Shown here in pieces: positions 8,002 through 16,488 of a DNA stretch of 21,861 nt. How positions within the stretch are numbered: the stretch's first letter is position 1; every line of letters begins with the position of its first letter. A program made the translations under genes and the position numbers. The stretch is from DAIUCA01 sp964613675 (GTDB lineage Bacteria; Pseudomonadota; Gammaproteobacteria; Competibacterales; Competibacteraceae). The notes under the pieces are model-generated. The model was not told the DNA's origin and did no database searches. It saw nothing but the letters and a program-made list of their open reading frames with translations. The stretch lies in assembly GCA_964613675.1 (NCBI GenBank), contig CAZTIH010000034.1, positions 1 through 21,861 on the forward strand, given 5' to 3'.

Positions 8002-9519
8002 TTAAGAAACCTCAGGGCGCATCTGAGGAAACAACAACACATCTCGAATAGAAGGAGCGTTGGTAAATAACATGACCAATCGATCTATACCGATTCCCTC
8101 GCCAGCCGTAGGAGGCATCCCGTATTCGAGGGCACGAATGTAATCCGCATCGTAGTACATCGCCTCATCATCCCCTGCGGAACGGGCAGCGACTTGCATC
8201 TGAAACCGTTCTGCTTGATCTTCTGAATCGTTTAACTCAGAAAATCCATTAGCAATCTCTCGCCCCACAATAAACAGCTCAAAGCGATCGGTAATTTCGG
8301 GATTTTGGTCATTACGACGGGCTAAGGGCGATACTTCTGCCGGATAATCGGTAATAAAAGTGGGTTGAATAAGTTGGGACTCAACGGTTTCTTCAAAAAT
8401 CGCCGTTTGCAACTTACCGACACCATCGTTCCCATGAATGACTAAATGCAATTGCTGAGATAGTTCCCGAAGACTGGACAGGTCGGTTAATTGAGACCGT
8501 TGCCATTGCGGATTCTGTTCCAAAATAGCGTCGAGCATGGTTAACCGTCTGAAGGGTTGACTGAGGTCGATTTCATGACTTTGATATTTCAACAAATACT
8601 GCCCCAGTACCTGTTGCGCTAAATGCCTGAACAGCCGTTCTGTAAAATCCATTAAATCGCGATAGTCAGCGTAAGCCCAATAGAACTCCAACATCGTGAA
8701 TTCGGGATTGTGTTGCGTACTCAACCCCTCGTTGCGGAAGTTGCGGTTAATCTCAAACACACGCTCAAATCCCCCCACCACCAGTCGTTTCAAATAAAGC
8801 TCAGGGGCAATCCGCAAAAATAAGGGCATATCTAGTGCGTTGTGATGAGTTTCAAAGGGTTTGGCCGCTGCGCCGCCAGGGAGCGGGTGCATCATGGGGG
8901 TTTCGACTTCCAGAAATCGCTCGTCGATCAGAAATTGTCTGATGGCCGCAACGATCCGACTTCGAGTGATGAAGGTCTGGCGCGTTTCGGCATTGGCGAT
9001 CAAATCGACATAACGTTGCCGATAGCGAATCTCTTGATCCTGCAATCCGTGAAATTTATCGGGCAATGGACGGAGTGCCTTGGTTAATAGCCGAATTTCA
9101 TTCGCATGAAGGGTCAGTTCCTGGGTTTTCGTCCGAAATAAAGTCCCTTTTACACCCACGATGTCGCCTAAATCCCATTCCTTGAACTGCGCGTAAATCT
9201 CGGCACCAACGCTGTTGAGTTGAATGTAGCTCTGAATTTGGCCCGACATATCTTGCAAAGTAATAAAACTCGCTTTGCCCATAATACGCCGCAACATGAT
9301 TCGTCCTGCCACGGTCACTTCGAGAGCTGCGTTTTTCAGAGATTCGGCATCGTGATCGCGATAAGCCGTTTGCAGATCGTCCGCCCAATGTTCTCGACGA
9401 AAATCATTGGGGAAAGCGATTCCCAAGGTTCTGAGGTGTTTAAGTTTTTCCCGTCGCAACGCAATGAGTTTGTTTTCATCCCGCGCATCGGAATCGTGTT
9501 CTGTAGGAGAATCGGTCAT
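8002..9519 (-). CDS. lysS: lysine--tRNA ligase (class II)
   Basis: Charges tRNA-Lys with lysine. The product has 505 residues from the ATG at 9519, matching the E. coli LysS length. An N-terminal OB-fold anticodon-binding domain (about 67-150) is followed by the class II catalytic core: motif 1 around FLEVETPMMH, motif 2 FRNEGLSTQHNPEFTMLEFY at 261-280, and motif 3 GIGIDRL near residue 480. All are intact. A GTG at 9534 would add 5 residues but overlaps the prfB stop and has no good ribosome-binding site, so I prefer the ATG, which lies 4 nt after the prfB stop with GGA about 10 nt upstream. The prfB-lysS pairing is the familiar proteobacterial arrangement. Confidence 0.97.
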   Translation of the reverse strand: MTDSPTEHDSDARDENKLIALRREKLKHLRTLGIAFPNDFRREHWADDLQTAYRDHDAESLKNAALEVTVAGRIMLRRIMGKASFITLQDMSGQIQSYIQLNSVGAEIYAQFKEWDLGDIVGVKGTLFRTKTQELTLHANEIRLLTKALRPLPDKFHGLQDQEIRYRQRYVDLIANAETRQTFITRSRIVAAIRQFLIDERFLEVETPMMHPLPGGAAAKPFETHHNALDMPLFLRIAPELYLKRLVVGGFERVFEINRNFRNEGLSTQHNPEFTMLEFYWAYADYRDLMDFTERLFRHLAQQVLGQYLLKYQSHEIDLSQPFRRLTMLDAILEQNPQWQRSQLTDLSSLRELSQQLHLVIHGNDGVGKLQTAIFEETVESQLIQPTFITDYPAEVSPLARRNDQNPEITDRFELFIVGREIANGFSELNDSEDQAERFQMQVAARSAGDDEAMYYDADYIRALEYGMPPTAGEGIGIDRLVMLFTNAPSIRDVLLFPQMRPEVS

Positions 9520-9523
9520 CGGA

Positions 9524-10622
9524 TTAGAATCCACTTTTCAGGCTGGCTTCGATAAAATCATCTAAATCACCGTCTAAAACGGCTTGTGTGTTGGAGTTTT
9601 CAACCCCCGTACGCAAATCTTTAATACGCGATTGGTCAAGCACATAAGAACGAATTTGGCTCCCCCAACCAATATCGGCTTTCGTATCTTCAACGGCCTG
9701 GGCCTGATTTTTGCGCTTCTGCAACTCCACTTCGTACAGCTTCGATTGTAACTGCTTCATTGCCCGATCTTTGTTCTGATGCTGTGAACGTTCGCTTTGG
9801 CACTGCACGACGATATTGGTTGGCAAATGGGTGATGCGCACCGCCGATTCGGTTCGGTTCACATGCTGCCCCCCCGCTCCAGAGGCCCGAAAAACGTCAA
9901 TCCGCAAATCAGCAGAGTTGATCTCTACGGCAATCTCGTCGTCGATTTCAGGGGCGACAAAAACAGCGGCAAACGAGGTATGGCGACGATTTCCAGAATC
10001 GAACGGCGACTTTCGCACTAGGCGATGCACACCGGTTTCTGTACGTAACCAACCGTAAGCATAATCGCCTTCAAACCGCACCGTTGCGCCTTTGATGCCC
10101 GCGACTTCCCCCGGCGAATAATCGACTATTTCCGTTCTGAAACCACGCCGTTCGCCCCATCTCAGATACATCCGCAACAGCATATCGGCCCAATCCTGCG
10201 CTTCCGTTCCCCCCGAACCCGACTGCACATCCAAAAAGGCATGGCTATGATCGAGTTCTCCGGAGAACATTCGCCGAAACTCCAATTGTTCGATTTGTCG
10301 CTGACAGGTTCCTAAGTCCTTAGCCACACTCGCTAAAATCCCCTCATCCCCTTCGAGTGCTGCGAGTTCCAGAAAATCTTTCGCTTCTTGCAACTGATGG
10401 TCGAGTCGTTCGATCCCCTCGACAACCCCTTCTAATTGAGCCCGTTCTTTACCCAGCACTTGGGCTCGTTCTGGATGGTTCCACAAATCAGGCTGTTCTA
10501 ACTCTCGCAGCACTTCGATATAGCGTTCCTTTTGGGTATCGAAGTCAAAGATACCTCCGCAAAATAGCGATGCGATCCATAAATTCTTCGATAGTGCGGA
10601 AATGCAGATTGAGGTCTTCCAC
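9524..10622 (-). CDS. prfB: peptide chain release factor 2, with programmed +1 frameshift
   Basis: Releases the finished protein at UGA and UAA stops. The gene is read in two frames: 25 codons from GTG at 10622 to CTT, then an in-frame TGA (10547-10545), then the +1 frame from GAC to the TAA at 9526-9524, giving 365 residues, the E. coli RF2 length. The stop-recognition tripeptide SPF falls at 205-207 and the catalytic GGQ at 250-252. The GTG start is supported by AAGGGGA 5 nt upstream; an in-frame stop further upstream and the absence of an in-frame ATG rule out longer forms. A frame-blind annotation would begin it falsely at 10513. lysS follows 4 nt downstream. Confidence 0.96.
10544..10558 (-). 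promoter_or_regulatory. RF2 autoregulatory +1 frameshift site
   Basis: On the - strand the sequence reads GGAGG-TAT-CTT-TGA-C. This is an internal Shine-Dalgarno-like GGAGG three bases before the CTT slippery codon, followed by the UGA stop and C, the known RF2 frameshift signal. When RF2 is scarce the ribosome pauses at UGA and peptidyl-tRNA-Leu slips to UUU, so synthesis of RF2 rises. The stop falls at codon 26, as in E. coli. Confidence 0.95.
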
Positions 10623-10656
10623 GGAAATCCCCTTGATTTTGTCGATTATGAAGATG

Positions 10657-10675
10657 GGTAATTATTCTCATTTTA
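10657..10675. promoter_or_regulatory. Fur-box-like sequence
   Basis: The 19-mer GGTAATTATTCTCATTTTA matches 13 of 19 positions of the classical Fur consensus (GATAATGATAATCATTATC). It lies in the 174-bp divergent region, 34 nt upstream of the prfB start and about 120 nt upstream of the gene at 10797. The match could be chance in AT-rich intergenic DNA. No promoter elements could be assigned with confidence around it. Confidence 0.25.
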
Positions 10676-10796
10676 CGGAGGTCGCGCCGCAAATAACACT
10701 TTATAGCCATGCACTAAGGACGGGGCTTCAATTGCGATTCGAAAAATCCTAATCTTGAACCCAATTCCTCTCCATTTTCTGTTCACTGGTTATCCC

Positions 10797-11489
10797 ATGC
10801 TCAAACTCCGCAGTTTGTACGCTTACGACGCTGATGGCCGTGACATCGATCGTTTTGCGGCAGACTTTAAGACGATCTTGAAGTCTTTCGGACACGATGC
10901 GAACCCAGCCTACATCGACTATGCGTGGGATAACGGCTTGGCGCTGGAATTAGCGACCTGGCGTGCGCTTAACTTGGCGCGGGACGAGGAGTTATACAGC
11001 ATTTCAGACGAAATTTTAGAACTCATAGAAAGTCTGCGTTACACGGAGGTCAGCGATTTTTTAGATAAGCTCGAAAGCTACTATTTAAGCCAGCAGCGAT
11101 TCGATGACATCACCCGTTATCTGATGAGTTTTCCCATCCCCGAACGAGTGTTGCGCATCTCGGGGTGGTTACCAGAAACGCCCCCGCGCTATGGTTTTTA
11201 TGTCTCTGGATCTGAAAAATGGTCGTTACTTCTTAAAGTGACAGATCAGAAAGTCTTTTCGGTAGGACTCATTAAGGAAGAACAGCCGAGTTATTTTGGG
11301 GCAACGCTGCCGATTTTAGAGGAATCTTTGAGCGACTGGCAGCAGCGAGTAATCGCCGAAAACCAGGTTTATCGGGGCGCTTTTTGGCATTTTCGGGATG
11401 ATTTGTATGGAATGGCGGTTTTTAAGGAGCATGGCGAGGGAGAACCCTCTCATGAACGACGCATTTTCTCGCACACGATGTGGATTTAA
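10797..11489 (+). CDS. hypothetical protein
   Basis: A 230-residue protein that I do not recognise. It has no signal peptide and no membrane segment. It is rich in charged and aromatic residues and probably mixed alpha/beta: an N-terminal LYAYDADGRDIDRFAADF region, a helical acidic middle (ISDEILELIESLRYTEVSDF, then LDKLESYYL) and a beta-like C-terminal half ending HTMWI. A TTG at 10755 would give 14 more residues, but neither start has a strong ribosome-binding site; I favour the ATG at 10797. It is divergent from prfB. The next gene starts inside its last codons (or 7 nt after its stop), so it may be the first gene of the polysaccharide operon. Confidence 0.65.
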   Translation: MLKLRSLYAYDADGRDIDRFAADFKTILKSFGHDANPAYIDYAWDNGLALELATWRALNLARDEELYSISDEILELIESLRYTEVSDFLDKLESYYLSQQRFDDITRYLMSFPIPERVLRISGWLPETPPRYGFYVSGSEKWSLLLKVTDQKVFSVGLIKEEQPSYFGATLPILEESLSDWQQRVIAENQVYRGAFWHFRDDLYGMAVFKEHGEGEPSHERRIFSHTMWI

Positions 11490-12480
11490 TCGCGTTATGC
11501 TCTGCGTAATTATTCTGAATTGGCAGACCTTCTGGCATACCAATCAGAATCTGAAACAACTCGCAAAGTGGGTCAATGCTCGGAAAATCGACCTTATCCT
11601 ATGCGACAATGGCTCGACCAATGACTCACTTGCAGAAATCTGTTCTCACCTCTTCTCACTTGACATGAAATTTACCGTTCGGCACGTAGAGGCTTCTCTT
11701 GTAGCGTCCTCTAATGAGTCCGTTTCAGAACGACACACCCCCGTTACGCTGCTCGTTCAACGCGAAAATTTAGGTTATGGCGCGGGAAATAATCGTGCGT
11801 TTACCGTCGCGGTGAAGCGAAAGCGGTATCACGCCTGTTTGATTCTGAATAACGATTGTCTGATTGAGGATTCACTTGCGGAAATGCTCTTCAATGATCC
11901 CCCAAAATCTCTGAACGGAGGACAGATTTACGGATTCCCGACCCTATCCACCGAATTTGTCGGTCAGTTAGTCAACGCAGGCGGGGGGCACTATTTTTTT
12001 TACACTTCAATCAATTACGAACCGTTGCGGAACCAATCTTTAAGCCAATTAGCGAGACAATCCGTGCATCTGAATTATATTTCGGGGGCGAGTCTGTGGG
12101 TTCCACTAACGGAATCGACGCCCGAAACCTTGTTCGATGAGCGCTACTTTCTTTATTGCGAAGAAATAGATTTATTTCAGCGGCTTAGGTTGACGGCCCA
12201 GCTCGATCGTCGCGGCGTTATTTTCCACAAAACGGCGGGTTCGACGCGACTCATTCACCAAACCGCCCCGCCCCGTTATTGCCGACAGTATTTTGAGAAT
12301 TACAGTGCTTATCTGTTTGCTGCGACTCAAAAAACGCCATTTGCGCTCCTCCTGACCCTCGCGTTGCGACTACTGATTAAACCCTTAAAATTAGGCGTTT
12401 TGCAGCGCCAGAAACGCGATTTCTTCGCTTTTTGGTTAGCGACTTGGGATTTTTTAATTAGGCACTGTTCTTCTCGGTGA
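11452..12480 (+). CDS. GT2-family glycosyltransferase (rhamnosyltransferase-like)
   Basis: Cytoplasmic GT-A-fold sugar transferase, likely extending a lipid-linked surface glycan. From the ATG at 11452 (342 residues) it shows VIILNW at the start of the fold, CDNGSTNDS (51-59), NLGYGAGNN (106-114), the metal/nucleotide-region NNDC (133-136), YISGASLWVP and RYFLYCEEIDLFQR with EEIDL at 237-241, typical of the rhamnosyltransferase-like branch. Donor and acceptor cannot be read. The 11452 start has a GAGGGAG ribosome-binding site but overlaps the preceding gene by 38 nt; an ATG at 11497, 7 nt after that gene's stop, gives the canonical N-terminus MLCVIILNW without a clear site. Its TGA overlaps the next gene's GTG (GTGA). 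Confidence 0.85.
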   Translation: MNDAFSRTRCGFNRVMLCVIILNWQTFWHTNQNLKQLAKWVNARKIDLILCDNGSTNDSLAEICSHLFSLDMKFTVRHVEASLVASSNESVSERHTPVTLLVQRENLGYGAGNNRAFTVAVKRKRYHACLILNNDCLIEDSLAEMLFNDPPKSLNGGQIYGFPTLSTEFVGQLVNAGGGHYFFYTSINYEPLRNQSLSQLARQSVHLNYISGASLWVPLTESTPETLFDERYFLYCEEIDLFQRLRLTAQLDRRGVIFHKTAGSTRLIHQTAPPRYCRQYFENYSAYLFAATQKTPFALLLTLALRLLIKPLKLGVLQRQKRDFFAFWLATWDFLIRHCSSR

Positions 12481-13580
12481 AACGCACGCTCATCCTTTAT
12501 GACCATCTGCATCATCGCGGCGGTGCCGAGTTGGTTACGCAGCAATTGGCACAAGCGATCCCGAATGCAGAAGTCTTAACCGCGTTAGAAATCGTTTTGG
12601 GCAAACAAAATTCGCGTTCAACCGACCCTTTGGGGCGTTCAAAATCGCTTTGGCACCATCACTTAGCAAAACTGTTGCCCCTCATGTTGGCATACGGTTT
12701 ACGCGACCGCTTTCTACATACGCTGCAACGCCGTTATTCGACGATTCTGGCAAGCGGTTTCTACGGGAACGATCTGCTATTGCGGTTAGAGGCAGAACGA
12801 AAAATTTATTATTGTCACGGTATTCCAGAATTCGCTTATGCAGAGACCCCTCAATCGCTGATCGGTCAAATAGCCCTTCCGCTGTTCACGACGCGGCTGC
12901 GTTACGACTACGAAAAATCCCTGGTGCCGCCCTGTGTAGTCGTGGCGAATTCTCGTTATACGGCCCAAAGATTAGAACAAATTTGCGGTACTGCTGTACA
13001 CGAAATCATCTATCCACCAGTTGCAGTGGAGGCGTTTCACTGGTCACCTTCAGATGGATATTTTTTGTCCACGGCCCGATTAGAACCGCACAAACGGGTA
13101 GATCTCATTATAGAAGTCTTTAAGAAATTACCTCACCGCTCACTGCTCGTCGCTGGCTGGGGAAGTGCGGGACGACAACTCATGCGAAGCGCCTCCAATG
13201 CCCCAAACATTCAATTTCTCGGATGGGTCGATGGCCTACAAATGCGCACGCTAATCAGTCGATGTACAGCAACAATCTACATCTCCAAAGCAGAACCTTT
13301 CGGAATTTCTCCCGTAGAGTCAATGGCGGCTGGAAAACCCGTGATTGGGGTCAACGGCGGGGGACTGGCCGAGACCATTCTTGATGGCGAAACGGGTTAT
13401 TTACTCGATGAAAATGATTTATTTCAACAAGTTACTGATAAAGTCTTGCAACTCGATCATGCGACGGCTCTTGCCATGCGGTCGGCTTGTGAAACCCACG
13501 CCCGCCGATTTGATGGCCGTCACTTTTTCGATGCAATCCGTCGGTTATTACCGTCAGACGCGGTAAATCCCCATGGTTAA
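12477..13580 (+). CDS. GT4-family (GT-B fold) glycosyltransferase
   Basis: A 367-residue retaining glycosyltransferase of the group 1/GT4 type. An N-terminal glycine-containing loop (HHRGGAEL, 12-19) faces the acceptor side. The C-terminal Rossmann half has STARLEPHKRVDLIIE (198-213) with the donor-phosphate-binding Arg/Lys, and the diagnostic EPFGISPVE (E273...E281) followed by SMAAGKPVIG. It probably adds one sugar to the lipid-linked repeat unit; donor unknown. The start is GTG at 12477, overlapping the previous stop (GTGA), since no ATG precedes the conserved beginning. The last 8 nt overlap the next gene's start. These overlaps point to a single translationally coupled operon. Confidence 0.92.
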   Translation: MKRTLILYDHLHHRGGAELVTQQLAQAIPNAEVLTALEIVLGKQNSRSTDPLGRSKSLWHHHLAKLLPLMLAYGLRDRFLHTLQRRYSTILASGFYGNDLLLRLEAERKIYYCHGIPEFAYAETPQSLIGQIALPLFTTRLRYDYEKSLVPPCVVVANSRYTAQRLEQICGTAVHEIIYPPVAVEAFHWSPSDGYFLSTARLEPHKRVDLIIEVFKKLPHRSLLVAGWGSAGRQLMRSASNAPNIQFLGWVDGLQMRTLISRCTATIYISKAEPFGISPVESMAAGKPVIGVNGGGLAETILDGETGYLLDENDLFQQVTDKVLQLDHATALAMRSACETHARRFDGRHFFDAIRRLLPSDAVNPHG

Positions 13581-14250
13581 AACCGATACCGCTGTCGTAA
13601 TCCCCGCACACAACGAAGCGGATACGATTCAAGAAGTTATTCAACATCTGCAAATCATGGGTTTTCACATGATTTTCGTCGTCGATGATGCCAGTTCAGA
13701 TAGCACAAAAACCCTAGCAGAAGTCTGTGGCGCGGTCGTGCTCTCGCTCCCGGTACAGTTAGGGGCATGGGGCGCCTTGCAAACCGGGATCCGCTACGCG
13801 CAACGACACGGATTTACCCGAGTGGTCACGCTCGATGCCGATGGACAACACGACGCACAGTTCATGAACGCGCTCACTGCACCGCTGGTTTCAGACATCG
13901 CACAGGTCACTATCGGATCGCATCCAGAACGCATCTCTCAGCTGCGCAAAATCGCTTGGCGGTATTTTCGCTGGTTGACGCGCTTAACGATTCAGGACAT
14001 TACCTCGGGGTTTCGCGGGTATAATGCGAACGCGATGAAGGCGTTAGCCAGTCCTCAAGTGACCTTGCTCGATTATCAAGATGTCGGCGTGTTGATTTTT
14101 CTGAAACAATGGCGTCTCAATATCCAAGAAGTCAGTGTGGAGATACGCGGTAGGCAGCATGGCAAATCCAAGATTTTTTCTTCATGGCTCGTGGTAGCGA
14201 TGTATATGCTCAAAAGTACGATGATTTGTGTTGCAAAAAGGCATCGCTAG
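13573..14250 (+). CDS. GT2-family glycosyltransferase (dolichyl-phosphate-mannose-synthase-like)
   Basis: A 225-residue GT-A-fold transferase, shorter than the GT2 upstream. Motifs: VVIPAHNEADTI (8-19), VVDDASSDST (36-45), LGAWGALQTGIRYA (63-76), the metal-binding DAD of LDADGQHD (87-94) and ITSGFRGYN. This resembles DPM1/GtrB-type enzymes that move a sugar onto a polyprenyl phosphate, or short GT2 enzymes of glycan clusters. It has no C-terminal membrane segments of its own, but the next gene (DUF2304) begins directly after its stop and could supply them; that link is inference from position. The ATG overlaps the end of the GT4 gene by 8 nt. Confidence 0.9.
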   Translation: MVKTDTAVVIPAHNEADTIQEVIQHLQIMGFHMIFVVDDASSDSTKTLAEVCGAVVLSLPVQLGAWGALQTGIRYAQRHGFTRVVTLDADGQHDAQFMNALTAPLVSDIAQVTIGSHPERISQLRKIAWRYFRWLTRLTIQDITSGFRGYNANAMKALASPQVTLLDYQDVGVLIFLKQWRLNIQEVSVEIRGRQHGKSKIFSSWLVVAMYMLKSTMICVAKRHR

Positions 14251-14640
14251 ATGGGCACGCTATTTGGCATTGAGTATCTTTTCTCTTACCAGCTCACCTC
14301 TGCACTACTCGGAATCGGACTGGCGAGCATCATTTTATTCTTAGTGCGGCGGGACGAATTACACGGTTCATTTGCGGTTTGGTGGATCATCACCGCATTC
14401 TTTATTCTGCTATTTGGACTTTTTCCCAGTTTAGTCGATCTGATCGCGATTAGATTAGGGATCCAATATCCCCCAACCCTTCTGCTCATCGTCAGTATTG
14501 GATTAATCCTCGTGAAAATGCTGACGATGGACATCGCAAAATCCAAGCAGGAACAGCGTTTGCGCCGACTCACCCAGCGATTAGCGATGTTGGAATGCGA
14601 TTTTTACCGTTCTCAACCCCGACAGAAATCCGATGATTGA
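14251..14640 (+). CDS. DUF2304 membrane protein
   Basis: A 129-residue protein with three hydrophobic segments (about 12-32, 41-60, 69-90), then a charged, possibly coiled-coil tail with many Arg/Gln (about 95-120). The patterns LVRRDELHGSFAVWW, LFGLFPSLVDLIA and GIQYPPTLLLIV match the DUF2304 family, which is often found next to GT2 glycosyltransferases in polysaccharide loci; no function is established. The ATG follows directly on the stop of the GT2 gene, and its own end overlaps the next start by 8 nt (ATGATTGA). Confidence 0.85.
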   Translation: MGTLFGIEYLFSYQLTSALLGIGLASIILFLVRRDELHGSFAVWWIITAFFILLFGLFPSLVDLIAIRLGIQYPPTLLLIVSIGLILVKMLTMDIAKSKQEQRLRRLTQRLAMLECDFYRSQPRQKSDD

Positions 14641-15868
14641 CCCACATTTTCCCGTCGAAGGGCATGGCAACTGGTGCTGGCGGGTGCCCTTAATAGGAGG
14701 AGGCGCGATCCTATTTCTCGCCCCAATCGCCTGGGTCAATGTCGCGACAATCCTAATCGTGATCGCGAGTTTATTGCTCATCTACCGCTGGGGACTTACC
14801 GAAAACCACCCGATCGAATTCACCTTTTCCAACCCGGGAGTAATCTGCTTAGGTCTCTGGTTGTGCTCAATCGGCCTAGCCATTGTCTTTTCCAATCATC
14901 CCATTCAGGGCCTTAGAACCAGCAGCGCATTAATCGTCGGCTTACCGCTTTTCTTCGCCTTCTCGCTCATGACATTGGAAGAACTCTTGGGGGGATTAAA
15001 ATGGCTGTTAGGAATCGTCTTATTATCCCTTATCCAACTGTTTTACCTGCGTTTTTTACATCTCACGCTTCATCCTGCCGAAGTGATTCGAGAGACCCAG
15101 TTAATTTTCTATGTCGTCCCCAATGACCTTTCGTTATTGGTCATTCTTGCACTCCTAGTCACTCCCCTCATCCTCACTGCCCGCCACCAATTTTGGTATG
15201 CAACCGCCATTTTCTCGTTACTCATCGGGGTGTTAGTCATTTATCAAGTGGGGATCACCTTAATTGCATTAGGCATATTAGCCACATGGCTGGCCCTGAT
15301 GCGCGGGCAGTATCGGCTACTCCTATGGGGACTGGGCGGGATGGTCGGCCTATTTTTGGGGATTGATGGCACATTAGGCTGGCCGCTCACTGATAAATTT
15401 TTCAAATTTGCGACTCAACTCGACGCCCGCATTGAACTGTGGGTTGCGGCATGGCAAATGTTTTTAGATCGTCCACTGACGGGTATCGGATTACACACCT
15501 TTGGTACCTACTATTTATCCTATTTACAACAAGTCGATATACCGCCGTGGATCGCAACGGATGACCGTCATACCCCATGGGCACACAATCTTTTTTTGGA
15601 AATTTTAGGTGAACAGGGGATTATCGGGCTGATCTTATGGCTACTGATTTTAATCACTTTATTTTCAACGATTTATCGCGTTGTTTCGGAATTAAAGGGG
15701 CAGTTATACGCCCTTGGACAGGGACTGTTACTTGGGTTATTTGTCTTTTGCTTCACGGGATTGCTTGAGTTATCATTCAAGCGACTATGGGCAACGCTTG
15801 TTGTTTTTTTGTTTTTCGGTATCATTACTGCAATAAACCCTATTTTTAAGGCTTATCAAGAGGATTAA
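14633..15868 (+). CDS. O-antigen ligase/polymerase-like membrane protein (Wzy/WaaL superfamily)
   Basis: A 411-residue protein with about ten to twelve hydrophobic segments and a larger periplasmic loop at about 265-315. The features RIELWVAAWQMFLDRPLTGIGLHTF (begins about 265) and AHNLFLEILGEQGIIG are characteristic of the Wzy_C domain shared by O-antigen ligases, O-antigen polymerases and some exopolysaccharide polymerases. It should either polymerise lipid-linked repeat units or transfer the finished glycan to an acceptor; sequence alone does not separate these. It starts within the DUF2304 gene (8-nt overlap). An AGGA inside its own end serves the secreted protein that follows 3 nt later. 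Confidence 0.88.
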   Translation: MIDPHFPVEGHGNWCWRVPLIGGGAILFLAPIAWVNVATILIVIASLLLIYRWGLTENHPIEFTFSNPGVICLGLWLCSIGLAIVFSNHPIQGLRTSSALIVGLPLFFAFSLMTLEELLGGLKWLLGIVLLSLIQLFYLRFLHLTLHPAEVIRETQLIFYVVPNDLSLLVILALLVTPLILTARHQFWYATAIFSLLIGVLVIYQVGITLIALGILATWLALMRGQYRLLLWGLGGMVGLFLGIDGTLGWPLTDKFFKFATQLDARIELWVAAWQMFLDRPLTGIGLHTFGTYYLSYLQQVDIPPWIATDDRHTPWAHNLFLEILGEQGIIGLILWLLILITLFSTIYRVVSELKGQLYALGQGLLLGLFVFCFTGLLELSFKRLWATLVVFLFFGIITAINPIFKAYQED

Positions 15869-15871
15869 CGC

Positions 15872-16423
15872 ATGGCAACAAAAATTAACCAAGCAGTCAC
15901 GATGGCGATTGCCGCCGTCTCCTGCGCTACCGTCGCACTGTTCACGCCTGATTGGGCGCAGGAACTCCGCGCGGCATACACCTACAATGCAGGCCGCCCT
16001 GTACTGAAAGGGAATGCTGGTCTGCCCGCGACCTACAACACCCAGGCTGTGGTTTCTCTTCCCGCCACGCAAGTTCCCGGCTTTGGAGTTGTGCGCATTT
16101 TGGTTGCTCCTGGCGCCAATAACACGACGATTCCGCCAAACGGTCGCATCACCGTCGAGTTTGACACGACGCCAAATGATGCTACGGACTGCGTCAGTGT
16201 TAATTCCAACAATGTCAACTCACCGACCTGCCGTTTCATTGCCACGGTTCGGTACTCACTCAGCACCCGTGTACTCTACTTCCCCTTGCCCGCTTCGTTA
16301 GCTGGCTTGTCGGGTGTGTACCGTTTCACCAATACCAGCGACACCGCGACCAGCGATCACACTGTGACCATCGAACAAGCCACACTCTCTGGGTTGACCG
16401 CTGGCATTATTCGCCAACCCTAA
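15872..16423 (+). CDS. small secreted protein of unknown function
   Basis: A 183-residue protein with a hydrophobic export signal (about 10-29, TMAIAAVSCATVALFTPDWA). The mature part is rich in Thr, Ser, Asn, Pro and Val, almost free of charged residues, and carries only two cysteines (in DATDCVS and SPTCRF), which could form one disulfide. The composition and alternating pattern suggest an all-beta, immunoglobulin- or fimbria-like fold; no known family is recognised. It starts 3 nt after the polymerase/ligase gene, with AGGA 8 nt before the ATG, and is the last gene before a strong terminator, so it belongs to the polysaccharide operon. A matrix or surface protein is a guess from context. 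Confidence 0.75.
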   Translation: MATKINQAVTMAIAAVSCATVALFTPDWAQELRAAYTYNAGRPVLKGNAGLPATYNTQAVVSLPATQVPGFGVVRILVAPGANNTTIPPNGRITVEFDTTPNDATDCVSVNSNNVNSPTCRFIATVRYSLSTRVLYFPLPASLAGLSGVYRFTNTSDTATSDHTVTIEQATLSGLTAGIIRQP

Positions 16424-16449
16424 TTTGGTCTTCAGCTCATTTGAAATTC

Positions 16450-16477
16450 GGGGTGCTCATTTTTGGGCGCCCCTTTT
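16450..16477 (+). terminator. intrinsic terminator of the + strand polysaccharide operon
   Basis: The sequence GGGGTGCTC - ATTTTT - GGGCGCCCC - TTTT forms a 9-bp stem (two of the pairs are G-U in RNA) with a 6-nt loop and a T run. It starts 27 nt after the last + strand stop. Read on the other strand, the two wobble pairs become A-C mismatches and no T run follows, so it should act only on + strand transcripts although it lies between convergent operons. Confidence 0.85.
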
Positions 16478-16488
16478 CGTTTATCTCT

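Noticed and set aside
10498..10710. A 70-codon - strand open frame over the prfB leader.
   Set aside because: It lies in a different frame from the RF2 beginning, its translation is Arg/His-rich without family resemblance, and the GTG-started RF2 frame with its frameshift site explains the region.
16450..16473. The convergent-gap hairpin as a bidirectional terminator.
   Set aside because: In the - orientation two stem pairs become A-C mismatches and the sequence after the stem is GAATTTC, so only + strand function is supported.
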